From assembly GCF_013317235.1 (NCBI RefSeq), contig NZ_WLCM01000019.1, forward strand, positions 8,808 to 72,807: a DNA stretch of 64,000 bases. Direction: 5' to 3'. Positions 1-9,292 of this stretch are shown here, piece after piece. The position numbers and the translations under genes are program-made. Below the pieces are notes generated by a model. It was not told the origin of the DNA. It did not search any database and saw nothing but the letters and a program-made list of their open reading frames with translations. Source of the DNA: Leisingera sp. ANG59 (GTDB taxonomy: Bacteria > Pseudomonadota > Alphaproteobacteria > Rhodobacterales > Rhodobacteraceae). Position 1 is the stretch's first letter. The number at the start of each line of letters is the position of its first letter.

Positions 1-2
1 TG

Positions 3-125
3 CAGCTGCGCAAGGCTTCAATTGATTGGCACCGCCGCAAATTTCACGAGATCATCAAAGACGACTACTATCGCGACCTTTTCAGTTTCTGTTGTCTGAA
101 CAATGGCAGGCGAGCAATCATTTGA
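3..125 (+). CDS. C-terminal end of an unidentified protein (partial)
   Basis: An open frame runs in from the left edge and stops at a TGA at 123-125, giving about 40 residues rich in H, R, K, D and Y. It looks like the tail of a coding sequence rather than random frame, but it is too short for a family assignment. The start lies outside the window. It could equally be a fragment of a decayed gene in this accessory region. Confidence 0.25.
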   Translation, partial: QLRKASIDWHRRKFHEIIKDDYYRDLFSFCCLNNGRRAII

Positions 126-797
126 GCCGTGCTACGAAAAATTTGCGTCCAGCAGTTCCCCGCTTTGGAAGCTTGCAGCCTAAGACTGTTGGCCGCATCT
201 TATGCTTCAGAGCAAGCCGTTATTAGTGCGGGCTGACCGGACGGTTACCCACCTGCAGAGCGAGGCACCGGTCTAATCGGGGAGGAGCTCGCAAACTGCA
301 CCTGTCATCGGATTGGATCGCATGGGGCGGATCGGCTGCACCCAGCCCGGAGCGGTCATTGAACCGCCACGGCGCACTGCCTCAAATGCTGCGGTCAGCA
401 CCAGTGGCAGTGATGCGCAGATAGAGACATTTGCAAAGTCTGGGGATCTGCCCACCGGGCGGCGATCCCATGCTGCACGAGCAATGGAAGGAGCAGACCT
501 TCGCCGCAGGTGCAGCCACCAACCATCATCGAACTGAAGGGACGCCGGACTTTGCTGCCGTTGCCCTTCCCGGTGTTTGCTGACGCAGCATTCGCTCGTG
601 GGTGCGGCGTGGTTTTCACTGTGAAGCAGCATGTGTCGCCAAACCGGCCGTTGAAAGTCAGTCCGAGAGGACAAGTCAAATCCTCCCTTTCGCCGCAACG
701 TGGATCGACCATCGAAGAGCGGGACTTTTCAAACCTTCGCTGCAAATTCGCGAATGTCCCCTTCAGTGAGCTGTTCAACAAATGGCAGATTTCGTCG
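126..797. other. Stretch without a recognisable gene
   Basis: Several short frames of 60-144 codons exist here on both strands, but none shows a known motif, a good ribosome binding site or family-like composition, and they overlap each other. I see no RNA gene or clear repeat. It may be decayed coding DNA upstream of the convergent LysE gene. Confidence 0.45.
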
Positions 798-1424
798 CTA
801 TCGAGTTGCCGCCATAAATACGCTTCCACCGATCAGGAACCCGCCACCTGTGTATCCGAACCGCCGCCGCGATTGTGCACTCTGGAAAGATTTGTGAGCT
901 TGTGCGGCCAGTAGTGCATACCCGCCAAGAACGACCCCGACGATAACCGCTGAAGTCACAACGACAATGGCAAACTGAGTGTAGGTATTTGCTGTAGGAT
1001 CGAGAAACTGTGAAAGAAATGCCACGTAGAAGATGATGGCTTTCGGGTTCAGGACGGCAGTGAAGAACCCGGCCCTGGCGCTGGAAATGCCGCTGACCGA
1101 TGTTTCATCAAGTTGTAGGGTTACATCTTCCCGATGCGCTTGGATGATCTGTGAAATACCCAGATACGCCATATACACAACGCCCGCCCACTTAACGATT
1201 TGGAACAATTCAGAGGAAGCGGCCAGAATGGCACCGACGCCGAACAGGGAAAGCGCCACAAGAACGACGCCGCCGACCAATTCACCCGCAATGCACTGAA
1301 ACGCGGCTTTTGTTCCTCGCGACAAAGCCAAGCCTGTGACGACAAGAACGCTTGGGCCGGGAATGATTGAAATGACGGTATAGGTGGCAACGAAAGCAAG
1401 CCAGAGTTCGAGTTCCAAGATCAT
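798..1424 (-). CDS. LysE/RhtB-family amino-acid exporter
   Basis: This 208-residue membrane protein has the usual length and hydrophobic pattern (about six helices) of the LysE/RhtB export family. The N-terminal signature IIPGPSVLVV near residue 20 and NPKAIIFY near residue 125 are the typical family motifs. These proteins export amino acids or their derivatives from the cytoplasm; the substrate here cannot be read from sequence. The ATG overlaps the stop of the upstream EamA gene by four bases (ATGA), so the two are translationally coupled in one transcription unit that diverges from a LysR gene. Confidence 0.85.
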   Translation of the reverse strand: MILELELWLAFVATYTVISIIPGPSVLVVTGLALSRGTKAAFQCIAGELVGGVVLVALSLFGVGAILAASSELFQIVKWAGVVYMAYLGISQIIQAHREDVTLQLDETSVSGISSARAGFFTAVLNPKAIIFYVAFLSQFLDPTANTYTQFAIVVVTSAVIVGVVLGGYALLAAQAHKSFQSAQSRRRFGYTGGGFLIGGSVFMAATR

Positions 1425-2329
1425 ATATCCTTAGCGTTAATTCTACTTCTGTTTGACGGCAGGGCGAGAAGTCCTGCCCCTACAATGATGACAATGCCAG
1501 CCAGAGAAAGCGTGTCCGGCAATTCACCGAAGAACAATCCGCCCCAGATCAGGCTGAACACCAAGTAACTGTAATCGAACGCGGCCACGGTCGCGGGGGG
1601 ACCATTCTGATAGGCGATGGCGGCACCCACACTGCCGATCAGGATCACGGCTGCGAGGGCTGTAACGATGCCAAACAGTTTCAATTCCACGGGTTGCCAC
1701 GATCCGAAGATGATCGATTCTTTCTGTCCCGCAAACAGGCTGAGGATCAGACCGCCAATGATGAACGCGATGTTCAGCGCAAGCGCCATGGCAAACGGAT
1801 CATTATCGCGGCATTTGGCAGAGGTCAGGACCATCGCGCAGGCATAGAGGGACGCTGCAAGAACCGGCAAAAGCGTTGTGACCTGAAACTCCGACGTGTC
1901 CGGTCTCAAGACGAGGATGACGCCGCCGAACCCGAGGGCAATCGCCACGAGGGCGCGTGGTGCGGGCCATGTGCGGGCCAGCATCGCGGCAAGCACCGTG
2001 ATCAGGATCGGGGACGTGTAGTAGGCCGCAGCGGCCAGCGAGAGCGGCATGAGCGGGAGGGACACGTAGTAGCTCAACCACATCAGGACCAGCAGAACAC
2101 TTCGCGCAACAACCCATCCCAATGACTCGAAAGGGCGGACACCATTCTTCCAGACAAGCAAGTATAGGATCGGAAGGACCAACGCGGAACGAAGAACATA
2201 CATCTGCCAAAGCGGCAGGGTGAGACTGGACGTCTTGATGATCGCGTCCCCCAGCGACAAGGCCAGAACCGCAATCACCACAGCCAGTACAGCCCGTTCG
2301 GTGTCATAAGTCTTTGCCGCTACTGTCAC
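1421..2329 (-). CDS. EamA/DMT-family transporter
   Basis: The 302-residue protein is almost entirely hydrophobic, with ten predicted membrane segments in two internally similar halves, as expected for the drug/metabolite transporter (EamA) superfamily. Members move amino acids, nucleotides or other small metabolites, usually outward. It is the first gene of a two-gene unit with the LysE-type exporter, and its start lies 129 bp from the divergent LysR gene at 2459. The pairing of two exporter families suggests a shared efflux role, probably under that LysR. The substrate is unknown. Confidence 0.85.
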   Translation of the reverse strand: MTVAAKTYDTERAVLAVVIAVLALSLGDAIIKTSSLTLPLWQMYVLRSALVLPILYLLVWKNGVRPFESLGWVVARSVLLVLMWLSYYVSLPLMPLSLAAAAYYTSPILITVLAAMLARTWPAPRALVAIALGFGGVILVLRPDTSEFQVTTLLPVLAASLYACAMVLTSAKCRDNDPFAMALALNIAFIIGGLILSLFAGQKESIIFGSWQPVELKLFGIVTALAAVILIGSVGAAIAYQNGPPATVAAFDYSYLVFSLIWGGLFFGELPDTLSLAGIVIIVGAGLLALPSNRSRINAKDI

Positions 2330-2458
2330 GGTTGCGTGTCCTGCTTTCCATTTATCGGGATCGGCACCAAATTGGGGGCCGATGTTTCAAGGCGACATAA
2401 ATCATATATGATGCGTTGAGAAAAAAGAGATTCAGAACACTTTGCATGACCACAGATC

Positions 2459-3361
2459 ATGGATAACCAGTTGCGGAACCTGCCACCACTATCACGGTTC
2501 AAGCCGTTCGAGGCTGCGGCTCGTCTCGAAAGCTTTTCGCTGGCGGCGGCGGAGCTGGGCATGACTCAGACAGCGATCAGCAAACAGATTGCGCAGTTGG
2601 AAAGTGATCTGGGGACCACCTTGTTCGAGCGCCGAAACCGTGCGGTGTTCCTGACAGGCGAAGGGCGCAGATTGGGACAGGTGGTCAGCACAGCTTTGTC
2701 CAGTATCGCGTCTGAGGTGGCGTATATTCGCGGCGATGGGCGCTCGGATGAACTGATCCTGCATTGCCAGCTTTGCGAGGCGTTTTACTGGCTGATGCCG
2801 AGGTTGGCCCGCTTTCATGAACGGCATCCCGGCACCGAGCTGCGCGTCATGAGTGCGCTCAAGCCGTTGACGGAGGCGCAAACCCCGTTCGATGTAGCGA
2901 TCCAAACAACAGGCAGGCCGTCAGGAACCGCAAAGCTGGCCTTCACTGTGTCGGACGAGATTTTTCCGGTCTGCGCTCCTAGCTTGATTGATCCATCGAC
3001 TTTACCTCTCGATCCCGACGATTTAGCGGCTTACTCACTTTTGTCCCACCGAGTCATCCCGCAGGACTGGATGGATTGGCCGGACTGGTTTGAGGCCTTT
3101 GGTGTTGCCCAGACAAGTGAGCGGTTCACACATTTTGACAGTTTTCCTATCGTTCTACAGGCGGCAGTGGCAGGGCAAGGCGTGGCCCTTGGCTGGAAGC
3201 GCACGGTGCAAGGAATGATAGACGAGGGAAAGTTGATCCGGCCCTGCCGTGAAACTGTTGTGCATCCCGCCGAACTCGCGGTGTATCAAGGATCGGGCGG
3301 TAAGCTGCACCCTATGACCAAGCCGCTATTGGCGTGGTTGTCAGATGAGCTTTCAGAATAG
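2459..3361 (+). CDS. LysR-family transcriptional regulator (GcvA-like)
   Basis: The 300-residue protein has an N-terminal winged helix-turn-helix (residues about 10-70, with AAELGMTQTAISKQIAQLES as recognition region) and a C-terminal periplasmic-binding-type effector domain. The opening pattern of LPPLSRFKPFEAAARLESFS is typical of the GcvA/AmpR subgroup. It diverges from the EamA-LysE pair across 129 bp, the classic arrangement for a LysR regulator and its target promoter. The ATG at 2459 is chosen because the HTH begins shortly after it. The ligand is unknown. Confidence 0.85.
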   Translation: MDNQLRNLPPLSRFKPFEAAARLESFSLAAAELGMTQTAISKQIAQLESDLGTTLFERRNRAVFLTGEGRRLGQVVSTALSSIASEVAYIRGDGRSDELILHCQLCEAFYWLMPRLARFHERHPGTELRVMSALKPLTEAQTPFDVAIQTTGRPSGTAKLAFTVSDEIFPVCAPSLIDPSTLPLDPDDLAAYSLLSHRVIPQDWMDWPDWFEAFGVAQTSERFTHFDSFPIVLQAAVAGQGVALGWKRTVQGMIDEGKLIRPCRETVVHPAELAVYQGSGGKLHPMTKPLLAWLSDELSE

Positions 3362-3481
3362 AGCAGTCATTCGACCATTTCGCAGCATCAGTCTTTCTGG
3401 GCTCGATCCAACCCACCGCTGCGATGCGAATGCAGGTCCGCTTCGGATTGGCGAACGGCACGAGCCGCCCGCCAAGATGGT

Positions 3482-4156
3482 TCAAATGTCGATTTGCTCG
3501 GCGATGCTCAGCGCATCTTCAAGTTCGACGCCAAGATATCTGACTGTGCTGTCAACCTTGGTATGTCCGAGCAGAAGTTGAACCGCTCTGAGATTTCCGG
3601 TTTTGCGGTATATCTCCGCTGCTTTGGTCCGGCGCAGCGAATGGGTGCCGTATCCGCTGGGCTCCAGCCCAATCGCGGCCACCCAATCCCTCACAAGCCG
3701 GCCATATTGGCGTGTTGAGATATGCGGGCGGTCATGAAACCTGCTGGGAAACATGAAACGGCAGCCGAGCATCTCCGGTGACTTGATCCATGCGGCAATG
3801 GTATCCCGCGTGTTTTCAGAGAGTTCAAACTGAACTGGCCGCTTGGTTTTGCTCTGGATCACGGACACGCGTTCGCGAACGCGATCATCCCTCACCAGGT
3901 CGGCGACGGCCAGTTTCACCAAATCGCATCCGCGAAGCTTGCTATCAATGGCCACGTTGAACAGCGCAAGATCGCGCAGGTTGCCCGCCAGCTCGAGCCG
4001 CGCGCGGATCGCCCAGACCTGTTTCGGCAAAAGCGGCCGTTTCTGGCCGATGATCCGGCCCTTGTTCCAGGCTCTTCGTTTCGGGGTGACAGCGGGAAGT
4101 TGGACTCTTGGCATTGTGCGCCCTCCAATCCTCCCGCCAAACCCAAACATCAGCAC
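3482..4156 (-). CDS. Minimal tyrosine recombinase/integrase
   Basis: The catalytic domain of a phage-type integrase is visible: the first Arg in DSKLRGCDL, a Lys in QSKTKR, the box HSLRR, GHTKVDSTVRYLG with the second His region and the nucleophilic Tyr. At about 224 residues it lacks most of the usual N-terminal core-binding domain. A second ATG at 4114 (giving MPRVQL) may be the real start. Short integrases of this kind are common on plasmids and islands of alphaproteobacteria. No attachment site could be matched to it here. Confidence 0.8.
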   Translation of the reverse strand: MLMFGFGGRIGGRTMPRVQLPAVTPKRRAWNKGRIIGQKRPLLPKQVWAIRARLELAGNLRDLALFNVAIDSKLRGCDLVKLAVADLVRDDRVRERVSVIQSKTKRPVQFELSENTRDTIAAWIKSPEMLGCRFMFPSRFHDRPHISTRQYGRLVRDWVAAIGLEPSGYGTHSLRRTKAAEIYRKTGNLRAVQLLLGHTKVDSTVRYLGVELEDALSIAEQIDI

Positions 4157-4555
4157 AGCGCTGACGCCTCAGTTTACTGGTGGTTTGAATGGCCGCTGTC
4201 AGGTTGCTTTTTTCTTTGGGAAACGCTGCAGACGCATTGGGCAGCAGAGAGCCCAAACTGTTTGATGCTGCGCTTTGCATGAATGTCCGCACTACTTTGT
4301 TCGTCCAAAACCGCGACAAATCAAAGTGCGTTTTGCCAAGAGATTGTATGACAAGATTTTTAATGGTCTCGGAAAACAAGCGCATTGCGCCAATAATCGC
4401 CGTTTGTGCCGTTGCAAAACATTCAAATACGAGAATATGTTGCTTGTTCAGAACCAAGAACAGGCTAAGATCTATATCCGCCTCCCTTTACGCGTTAGTT
4501 GGAGCTGAAACACACTTTTCACGTGCGTCAAATTGCGTAAAGTAACCCCAACAAT
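4157..4555. other. Non-coding gap upstream of the LysR gene
   Basis: This 399-bp stretch between the integrase and the LysR gene is less GC-rich than its surroundings. It holds only overlapping short frames with no recognisable motif. It probably contains the promoters of the two divergent flanking genes, but no consensus hexamers stand out. Confidence 0.4.
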
Positions 4556-5482
4556 ATGATTTCGTCCAAAACCTGGGAGCAAAGATTGAACTGGAACAAC
4601 CTGAAGGTGTTTTGCGCGGTCGCTAGAAAGAAGAACCTGACTGACGCAGCAACTGAACTGCGGATCAGCGCTTCCACTGCCTCGAGAAAGATATCCGAAC
4701 TGGAAGACTCGCTTGGCGGCGCTTTGTTCAACAGGCGCACGACGGGGTATTACCTAACCCTTCTAGGGGAAAGAATCCTGCCCATCGCCATGGATACCGA
4801 AGCCCAGATGGGTTTCATCATGCGGCAGGCCAGCAGCGGAGACACCGACAAACGCTGTGTCGTCCGCATAGATCTGCCCGAGCTGCTCGGCACTCATATC
4901 ATCCTGCCTGCACTGAGCTGCTTTCAAAAAGACAATCCTCATATTGCGTTTGAGTTCCTGAACAGCGTGCAAAACATCAAACTGTCCGGCCACGCCAGCG
5001 ACATCGTTATTCGCCTCAGCGCTCCAACGTCAGGGCAATACAAGGTCCGGCGTGCGGGACAGATAACCCAAGCCGCATATTGCTCACCAAAGTTTTTCGA
5101 CCGCCACCGAACGGCATTAGAACAACGGGAATACGATACCATCCCCTTTATTGGCTGGTGTGATGACTTTCGCCATATCCCGCTGGCAAGATGGCTGGAC
5201 GAAGCCACCAGGGGTGCAGAGCTCTGGATGCAAATGTCCAGCCTTCAGTCACAGCTAGCAGCGATCTCTGAGGGGCTTGGCATTGGGGTGGTTCCGAAAT
5301 TTGCCGCCGCCCGGCATGATCTGGTGCATGTGCTGCGCGACTGTCCGCCCTTGAACTCCGGTTTGTGGCTTATGCGCAATTCTGAGACCGAAGGTCATCT
5401 GCACGTGGACGCTGTCATGGAGTGCATAGAAGCTGCACTCCATGATAATCAATCGAGCTTAGTGTGCAGCCAGGCTGCGTGA
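4556..5482 (+). CDS. LysR-family regulator next to the mutase/decarboxylase cluster
   Basis: The 308-residue protein has a LysR winged helix (residues about 12-75; LNWNNLKVFCAVARKKNLTD and TAATELRISASTASRKISEL regions) followed by a substrate-binding domain of normal length. Its 3' end overlaps the end of the convergent decarboxylase gene by 24 bp. Position suggests it controls the decarboxylase-exporter-oxidoreductase unit and perhaps the divergent mutase genes, most likely through the 414-bp region at 8879-9292. That link is inferred from neighbourhood only. Confidence 0.85.
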   Translation: MISSKTWEQRLNWNNLKVFCAVARKKNLTDAATELRISASTASRKISELEDSLGGALFNRRTTGYYLTLLGERILPIAMDTEAQMGFIMRQASSGDTDKRCVVRIDLPELLGTHIILPALSCFQKDNPHIAFEFLNSVQNIKLSGHASDIVIRLSAPTSGQYKVRRAGQITQAAYCSPKFFDRHRTALEQREYDTIPFIGWCDDFRHIPLARWLDEATRGAELWMQMSSLQSQLAAISEGLGIGVVPKFAAARHDLVHVLRDCPPLNSGLWLMRNSETEGHLHVDAVMECIEAALHDNQSSLVCSQAA

Positions 5483-6937
5483 TCCTGCAGGCGGTTCTGG
5501 TTTCATCAGGCTGGCAGGGACCTTTTCCCGGGCAGCCTCGCTCAGCAGCATTTCCCCAACCTCCTGGATACGCCGACATAGGTCATCCAGATAGCTTTGG
5601 TTGACCTCCTGGTTGGCCAAGATCATCCGGATTCCGGTTTGGCCCCCAAAGGACGCGTAATCAATAAATGCTTCACCGGTCTCTGCGAGATAGGCGCAAA
5701 TCCTGATATTCAAATCAGAAATCGCGGGTTCGTCCATGGCGCAGCTGGGGCGGTACTGGAACAGGACATTCAGGAATTCAGCTGGTGCGATCACCTCAAA
5801 AGCCTCATGCCCCTTCAGCAGCTTTACAAACTGGCGCCGCATATCGATCAAGTGGTCCACTTTGCTTCTGAACCCGTTCATCCCAGCAGCCTTCCAAGCC
5901 GTCCAGACTTTCAGGCAATCCGCCCGGCGCGCGCTTTGGAGCGACAATTCTCCCAGTTCTGGAAGCTGGTCGCTCGTAGCATGGAACAGGTAGTTTTCAC
6001 CACCACCCGAGGTCGCCGATTTTAGCAGGCCCTTGTCACGGGTTAGGATAATTCCTGCTGTCAGCGGCACATTGAGCAACTTGTGTGCGTCCCAAGTGAA
6101 AGAATTGGCACGCTCGCAGCCTGCAAGCACATGCCGGTGCTGATCGGAAAACAGGATGGGCGCGCCCCATGCACCATCGATGTGCAGCCAGACATCATGC
6201 CGTTCCGCAACTTCGAGACAGGCACTGACGGGATCGTAGGCACCCAAAACAGTGGTTCCGGCTGTCAGCCCGATATAAAATGGGATCTTGCCCTGCCGCT
6301 TGCTGTTTTCGATGGCACATTCCAGTGCCAACGGGCACATCCTGCCTTCAGCGTCGCTGGCGACTCCAATCAGATTGCTTTCACCGATGCCCAGAACATT
6401 GGCTGCCCGGCGCATGGAATAGTGCGACTGATCCGAAACATAGGCTACAAGCTGTTTGCCTGCATAGCCTTCTGCTTTGATCTCCGGGCAAACCGAATGC
6501 CGAGCCAACATCATTGACACCAGGTTTGCCTGGCTTGCGCCACTGACCATCAGCCCCTCCCCGTTGTCGAAGCCGACAAGCTGGTTCAACTGGCGGATGA
6601 CTTCCATCTCCATAAGGTTGGCAACAGGTCCGACCTTGAAGGTATGCATCACCGCATTGCTGAGCGAAGCCACCCAATCGCCCAGAACCGCGGGCATGCT
6701 AACGCCGGAATACAGCTGTTTGTGAAAGCCAAGCTGCGACACGTCCGGGTTCAAGGCCAGGAACTGCGAGAGAGCTTGTTCGATTTCCGCCAGGGAGCTG
6801 CCGTTCTGACTATCCAGCCCGACATCAACCAATTCAGCAAATTCATCCCGAGACTTCACGTGGCAGACAGGCCGGTCAGCAGCTTGATGTTGCTGCACAA
6901 GGCGGTTCAAAATTTGGCTATAGCGTTCCATACTCAC
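5459..6937 (-). CDS. PLP-dependent group II amino-acid decarboxylase
   Basis: The 492-residue protein belongs to the glutamate/DOPA/aspartate decarboxylase fold. The cofactor signature is complete: the HIDGAWG segment and TWDAHKLLN, in which Lys286 is the expected Schiff-base residue. Group II enzymes remove the alpha-carboxylate of Glu, Asp, aromatic or modified amino acids. Next to a glutamate mutase, the attractive substrate is 3-methylaspartate, giving 3-aminoisobutyrate; this is inference. The frame opens with GTG at 6937, overlapping the exporter stop (GTGA), with an ATG two codons later at 6931. It is the last gene of a three-gene unit. Confidence 0.85.
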   Translation of the reverse strand: MSMERYSQILNRLVQQHQAADRPVCHVKSRDEFAELVDVGLDSQNGSSLAEIEQALSQFLALNPDVSQLGFHKQLYSGVSMPAVLGDWVASLSNAVMHTFKVGPVANLMEMEVIRQLNQLVGFDNGEGLMVSGASQANLVSMMLARHSVCPEIKAEGYAGKQLVAYVSDQSHYSMRRAANVLGIGESNLIGVASDAEGRMCPLALECAIENSKRQGKIPFYIGLTAGTTVLGAYDPVSACLEVAERHDVWLHIDGAWGAPILFSDQHRHVLAGCERANSFTWDAHKLLNVPLTAGIILTRDKGLLKSATSGGGENYLFHATSDQLPELGELSLQSARRADCLKVWTAWKAAGMNGFRSKVDHLIDMRRQFVKLLKGHEAFEVIAPAEFLNVLFQYRPSCAMDEPAISDLNIRICAYLAETGEAFIDYASFGGQTGIRMILANQEVNQSYLDDLCRRIQEVGEMLLSEAAREKVPASLMKPEPPAGSRSLAAH

Positions 6938-7866
6938 GCTCCTTCAGAGATTTTTGAGGCGGCAGGTGCCTGCAGCCAGTTTGCAATTTTCTTTCCGAGG
7001 CCATCCGTCGAGATGACGAGGTAAACCCCCAGTACGGTAATCAGGCAGCCCGCGATCGAGAGCCCTCCCAGCCGTTCGCCAAACAGGATCCACGCCTGCA
7101 GAACCGTGGCCGGCGGCACCAGATAGAAGTAGCTTGCAACCTGAGCGATTTCGCCAGCCCGGATCACCACCATTAGCAGCAGCAGAGCCGAGACCGACAG
7201 TCCGAGGACCAGCCAGGACATTGCCATTACAAGCTGAGGCGTCACGGTGACGCTTTGGGTTTCAGTGACCATCGACAGAGCAAAGACAACTGCAATTGCG
7301 CCGACGTATTGATAGGTTGCCCCGCCCAGCAACGGCAGCCCCTGGCCCGCTCTCTTTTGCAGGATCGACCCCGCCGAAATTCCCAAAAGGGCAATGATGC
7401 AAGCCGTCAAGCCACCCAGGTTGACCGCGCCTTCGCCGATTTTCCCTGACCCGGCAATAACCAAAAGCGTGCCGGCAAAGCCTATGCACATGCCCAGTTT
7501 CTGCAGCCCCTGCAGCCCCTGCGCCAGCCAGAAACGGGAAAACAGCGCAGTCACCAGCGGCTGCAGCCCGACGATAATCGCCACAATGCCCGCCGACATG
7601 CCGGATTTGATGGCGTAAAACACACCCCCCAGATAGGCGCCGTGCAGCAGCATACCGACCAGCATCTGCCCGCCTTTTTCGGGCGTGCTCAAGCGGCGTT
7701 CCCGGAACAGCCTCGCCAGCAGGAAAAGCAGTCCGATGGCACAGGCGAAACGGATCGTCAGCATGAAATGCGGCTCGATGTAAGGCAGCCCGTATTTGGC
7801 GCCAATAAACCCTGTGCTCCAGAGCCAGACGAAAATGAACGGAAACGTGTTATTCAACCTTTGCAT
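6934..7866 (-). CDS. EamA/DMT-family exporter
   Basis: This 310-residue protein has ten predicted transmembrane helices in two EamA repeats, the second with the usual G-rich LGVYLVISTDG end. It lies between the oxidoreductase and decarboxylase genes, overlapping the former by 17 bp and the latter by 4 bp, so all three are almost certainly co-translated. In this setting it is best read as the exporter of the cluster's product, or of an intermediate, across the inner membrane. The substrate cannot be deduced. Confidence 0.85.
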   Translation of the reverse strand: MQRLNNTFPFIFVWLWSTGFIGAKYGLPYIEPHFMLTIRFACAIGLLFLLARLFRERRLSTPEKGGQMLVGMLLHGAYLGGVFYAIKSGMSAGIVAIIVGLQPLVTALFSRFWLAQGLQGLQKLGMCIGFAGTLLVIAGSGKIGEGAVNLGGLTACIIALLGISAGSILQKRAGQGLPLLGGATYQYVGAIAVVFALSMVTETQSVTVTPQLVMAMSWLVLGLSVSALLLLMVVIRAGEIAQVASYFYLVPPATVLQAWILFGERLGGLSIAGCLITVLGVYLVISTDGLGKKIANWLQAPAASKISEGA

Positions 7867-8878
7867 GCTGCCCTCCTTTGCGTGCTGCCGCCGCCGGGCT
7901 CATGATCGTGGGGCCTACCAGCTGGCGGCCTTCCAGCGCTCGATGGACCTCAGCGGCCTCACTCAATTCGAACCGGTTGATTTTCCCAGCGCGGATGATG
8001 CCCTCTCTGATCGCCGTCAGTACGGTCCCGGCAGCCATGCGGAATTCATCCTGGTCGGCGATGTAATGGGCGATCGACGGCCGGGTCAGGTAAACCGATC
8101 CCTGCGCTCCCAGGCGTGATGTGTCGAAGCCGTCCACCTTACCGGAGGCATTGCCGAACAGGACCAGAGTGCCGCGAGGTTTCAGGGCTTTCAGAGACTG
8201 GTCGAAGGTTGCGGCACCAACGCTGTCATAGGCAACGTCCACCCCTTGCCCGCCGGTCAAGGCCTGCACATCTTCCCCGAAGCTTGGGGAACTGCTCAGC
8301 AGGACATTGTCAAACCCGTTTGTTTCGGCGGTTGCCCTTTTGTCTTCACTGCCAACCACACCGATCAAATTGGCGCCCTTATGTATCAGCCATTGGCCTG
8401 CAATCCGCCCGATGCCGCCGGCTGCGGCATGCCACAGCACCGTCTGACCCGCCTGCACCGGAAAGCACCGGTTGATCAGGTATTCAACCGTCAGCCCTTT
8501 GAAGAGCAGCGCTGCAGCAATGTCATCCGCAACCTCGGCGGGCAGCGGCAGCACACGCTCCTGCGGAAACAGCCGATGGGTCGAATAGCTACCGGGCGCA
8601 CCGCCAACTGTTGCCACCCGGTCGCCGATTGAAAACTCCTGCACGCCGCCACCCAAGGCGGCGATCCGTCCGACCCCCTCGACGCCGATACCGGATTGGC
8701 TGTGCAGCTCCCCGGGAAGCTGCCCCGATCTGAGATAGACATCAATGAAGTTCACTCCAACCGAGGTCATTTCAATCAAAACCTCTCCGGGGCCTGGCTG
8801 CGGCAGCTCCTTGTCAATGGCGTATAAGACGCTGGGCGGTCCGGCGCTGTCGAATACGATGCTAGTCATTTTTTCCAT
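7850..8878 (-). CDS. Zinc-independent quinone oxidoreductase-like (MDR) enzyme
   Basis: The 342-residue protein is a medium-chain dehydrogenase/reductase of the quinone oxidoreductase group. It has an N-terminal GroES-like domain with GVNFIDVYLRSG and a Rossmann domain with the AAAGGIGRIAGQW NADPH-binding loop around residue 155. The catalytic zinc cysteine and histidine ligands of alcohol dehydrogenases are not evident. Such enzymes reduce quinones or conjugated enones with NADPH. It is the first gene of the leftward unit and begins 414 bp from the divergent desaturase. A role in reducing an unsaturated pathway intermediate is plausible but unproven. Confidence 0.8.
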   Translation of the reverse strand: MEKMTSIVFDSAGPPSVLYAIDKELPQPGPGEVLIEMTSVGVNFIDVYLRSGQLPGELHSQSGIGVEGVGRIAALGGGVQEFSIGDRVATVGGAPGSYSTHRLFPQERVLPLPAEVADDIAAALLFKGLTVEYLINRCFPVQAGQTVLWHAAAGGIGRIAGQWLIHKGANLIGVVGSEDKRATAETNGFDNVLLSSSPSFGEDVQALTGGQGVDVAYDSVGAATFDQSLKALKPRGTLVLFGNASGKVDGFDTSRLGAQGSVYLTRPSIAHYIADQDEFRMAAGTVLTAIREGIIRAGKINRFELSEAAEVHRALEGRQLVGPTIMSPAAAARKGGQHAKVE

Positions 8879-9292
8879 GTTGAATCACCGATTTTCTAAT
8901 GCAACTGCCCAACATTACCCCTTGCGGGAATTTCAATTTAGGCAAGTTATTGGAATTTGGTTTTTCAGAAATGAAATACGGAGCGAAGGGTCGTCTCCTT
9001 GACATATTGCACTATAGGGGTGTGTCTCGAAGGTGTGCAAAATGCAGAGTGGCACCCTTCAGCATTATCTCCATCGCAGTTGCAACGTTAATCTATTGTT
9101 TTTATGATGTAATATCGAGCTGTGAGTTGAGGAAGTCGGCGGCCGATCCGACCCTGCAAACGCCTTCCTTACAGCGGCCCAGGCCCCAGAACCTTGCCTG
9201 CCAAAAATGGAAAACGGAATTTTATTTTTTTCTATTCCTTTCGGAAATCATCTCGTCAACTTTCAAGCCACGGCGAAATTGAGGAATAAAAA
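8879..9292. promoter_or_regulatory. Divergent control region of the mutase/decarboxylase cluster
   Basis: This 414-bp region separates the two outward-facing transcription units of the cluster and must hold both promoters. It is noticeably richer in A and T than the genes. An imperfect inverted motif (AAGGTGTGC against GGCACCCTT) lies near 9029-9060 and could be a LysR-type operator. No coding frame in it is convincing. Confidence 0.4.
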
